DNA of 6,906 nucleotides. Origin: Rhodospirillaceae bacterium. GTDB taxonomy: Bacteria; Pseudomonadota; Alphaproteobacteria; UBA8366; GCA-2717185. The notes beneath the pieces were generated by a model that was not told the origin of the DNA, searched no databases, and saw only the letters and a list, made by a program, of their open reading frames with translations. The translations under genes were made by a program, and so were the position numbers. Every line of letters starts with the position of its first letter. The first letter of the stretch is position 1. Below, one piece after another: positions 6,339 through 6,906 of the stretch. The stretch spans positions 1-6,906 of the forward strand of contig JAPPPC010000444.1 of assembly GCA_028817685.1 (NCBI GenBank). Reading direction: 5' to 3'.

Positions 6339-6906
6339 ACGACTTCCTCCCGGAAATGCTTGAGGACGGAGAAGAGGGGATTGGCGGCGGCCTGTCCGAG
6401 ACCGCAAATGGACGCGTCGGTCATGGCGCGGCCGAGTTCTTCCAGCAGCGCCTCGTCCCAGGGCCCGTTCGACATCAGCGCCACCGCCTTTTCGGTGCCG
6501 ACCCGGCAGGGCGTGCACTGGCCGCAGCTCTCATCCTCGAAGAAGCGCATGAGGTTGCGCGCCACGTCGCCCATATCGTCCCGGTCGGACAGGATGACCA
6601 CCGCGTGGCTGCCGACGAAGCAGCCTTCGCCTTCGAGCTTGCCGAATTCCAGAGGCAGGTCGCCCTTCGAAGCCGGCAGGATGCCGCCGGACGCACCGCC
6701 GGGCAGGTAACCTTTGAACGCATGACCGTCCGCCATACCACCGCAGAATTCCTCAATCAACTCACGCACGGTGACCCCGGCCGGCGCCAGCTTGACGCCG
6801 GGTTCCTTCACCCGGCCAGAGACGGAATAGCTGCGCAGTCCCTTGCCGCCATTGCGGCCCTGTTCGGCGAACCAGCCGGACCCTTTTTGCACGATGTCGC
6901 GTATCC
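6335..6906 (-). CDS. fdsB: NAD-dependent formate dehydrogenase, NADH/FMN-binding (beta) subunit, partial
   Basis: This is the C-terminal part (about 189 residues) of a NuoF-like subunit; its 5' end lies beyond the right edge, where the frame is still open (IRDIVQKGSGWFAEQG at the edge). FdsB carries FMN and a [4Fe-4S] cluster and transfers electrons from FdsA to NAD+. Visible motifs are the SLBB-type region (SVSGRVKEPGV), the FdsB-like GYLPGGASGGILPAS, LEFGKLEGEGCFVGS, and the NuoF-type cluster site ESCGQCTPCRVG (Cys codons at complement 6524-6526, 6515-6517 and 6506-6508) with the fourth Cys in SICGLG (complement 6404-6406). The stop TGA overlaps the fdsA ATG as ATGA, the usual sign of coupled translation. 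In known operons fdsG comes before fdsB, so fdsG probably lies just outside the window. Confidence 0.93.
   Translation of the reverse strand, partial: IRDIVQKGSGWFAEQGRNGGKGLRSYSVSGRVKEPGVKLAPAGVTVRELIEEFCGGMADGHAFKGYLPGGASGGILPASKGDLPLEFGKLEGEGCFVGSHAVVILSDRDDMGDVARNLMRFFEDESCGQCTPCRVGTEKAVALMSNGPWDEALLEELGRAMTDASICGLGQAAANPLFSVLKHFREEVV
6346..6350 (-). promoter_or_regulatory. Ribosome binding site that fixes the fdsA start
   Basis: The minus strand reads GGAGG-AAGTCGT-ATG, a near-perfect Shine-Dalgarno 7 bases before the ATG at 6338. The same frame stays open upstream to an ATG at 6518, but that extension encodes an Arg-rich sequence antiparallel in frame to the well-conserved fdsB C-terminus and is not coding. 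The [2Fe-2S] ferredoxin fold begins MTVSFTLNG exactly at 6338. Confidence 0.85.

Noticed and set aside
6339..6518. N-terminal extension of fdsA by 60 residues from an upstream ATG
   Set aside because: It overlaps conserved fdsB sequence in another frame and is Arg/Gly-rich; the strong ribosome binding site and the ferredoxin fold place the start at 6338.
5244..6710. Long plus-strand open frame (488 codons) antisense to fdsA and fdsB
   Set aside because: It lies opposite well-conserved fdsA/fdsB coding sequence, has low-complexity Ala/Asp/Arg/Val composition typical of antisense frames in GC-rich DNA, and shows no recognisable domain.

Overview
The window comes from a high-GC genome, most likely an alphaproteobacterium (Rhodospirillales/Rhizobiales-like). 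The reasons are a class 2 (short) ArgC, an NAD-linked FdsAB-type molybdenum formate dehydrogenase, a cobalamin riboswitch of typical proteobacterial form, and strong GC bias at third codon positions. No mobile element, CRISPR array, tRNA or rRNA is visible, and nothing looks recently transferred.

Layout, left to right. (1) Positions 1-113 hold the 3' part of a cobalamin (B12) riboswitch, cut by the window edge. Its B12 box is intact and a hairpin sits right beside the ribosome binding site of the next gene. (2) The riboswitch leads into a 66-codon gene for a small secreted or membrane protein (114-314). Its histidine-bearing segment and helix resemble the first metal-binding helix of HupE/UreJ nickel/cobalt transporters, so a part in cobalt supply is the best guess. 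(3) A rho-independent terminator (424-460) closes this unit. (4) argC (479-1429, arginine biosynthesis) follows, then a long imperfect palindrome (1433-1482). (5) A convergent 44-codon reading frame lies on the minus strand (1487-1621); it is too short for usual gene-finder cut-offs but has a good ribosome binding site and coding-like composition. (6) Divergent from it is a 560-aa cytoplasmic TPR-family protein (1766-3448) with conserved His motifs and a Cys-rich tail. (7) On the minus strand, converging on the TPR gene, are fdsB (partial, running off the right edge) and fdsA, which overlap by 4 bases (ATGA). They encode the FMN/Fe-S and molybdenum catalytic subunits of a soluble NAD+-dependent formate dehydrogenase.

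How they work together: FdsA oxidises formate to CO2 at a Cys-ligated bis-MGD molybdenum centre and passes electrons through Fe-S clusters to FdsB, which reduces NAD+. The other genes look like separate transcription units. Points worth a second look are the riboswitch-controlled mini-HupE-like protein, the hidden 44-aa gene, the FdsA variant lacking the N-terminal His/Cys cluster ligands, and the absence of fdsC/fdsD directly after fdsA.
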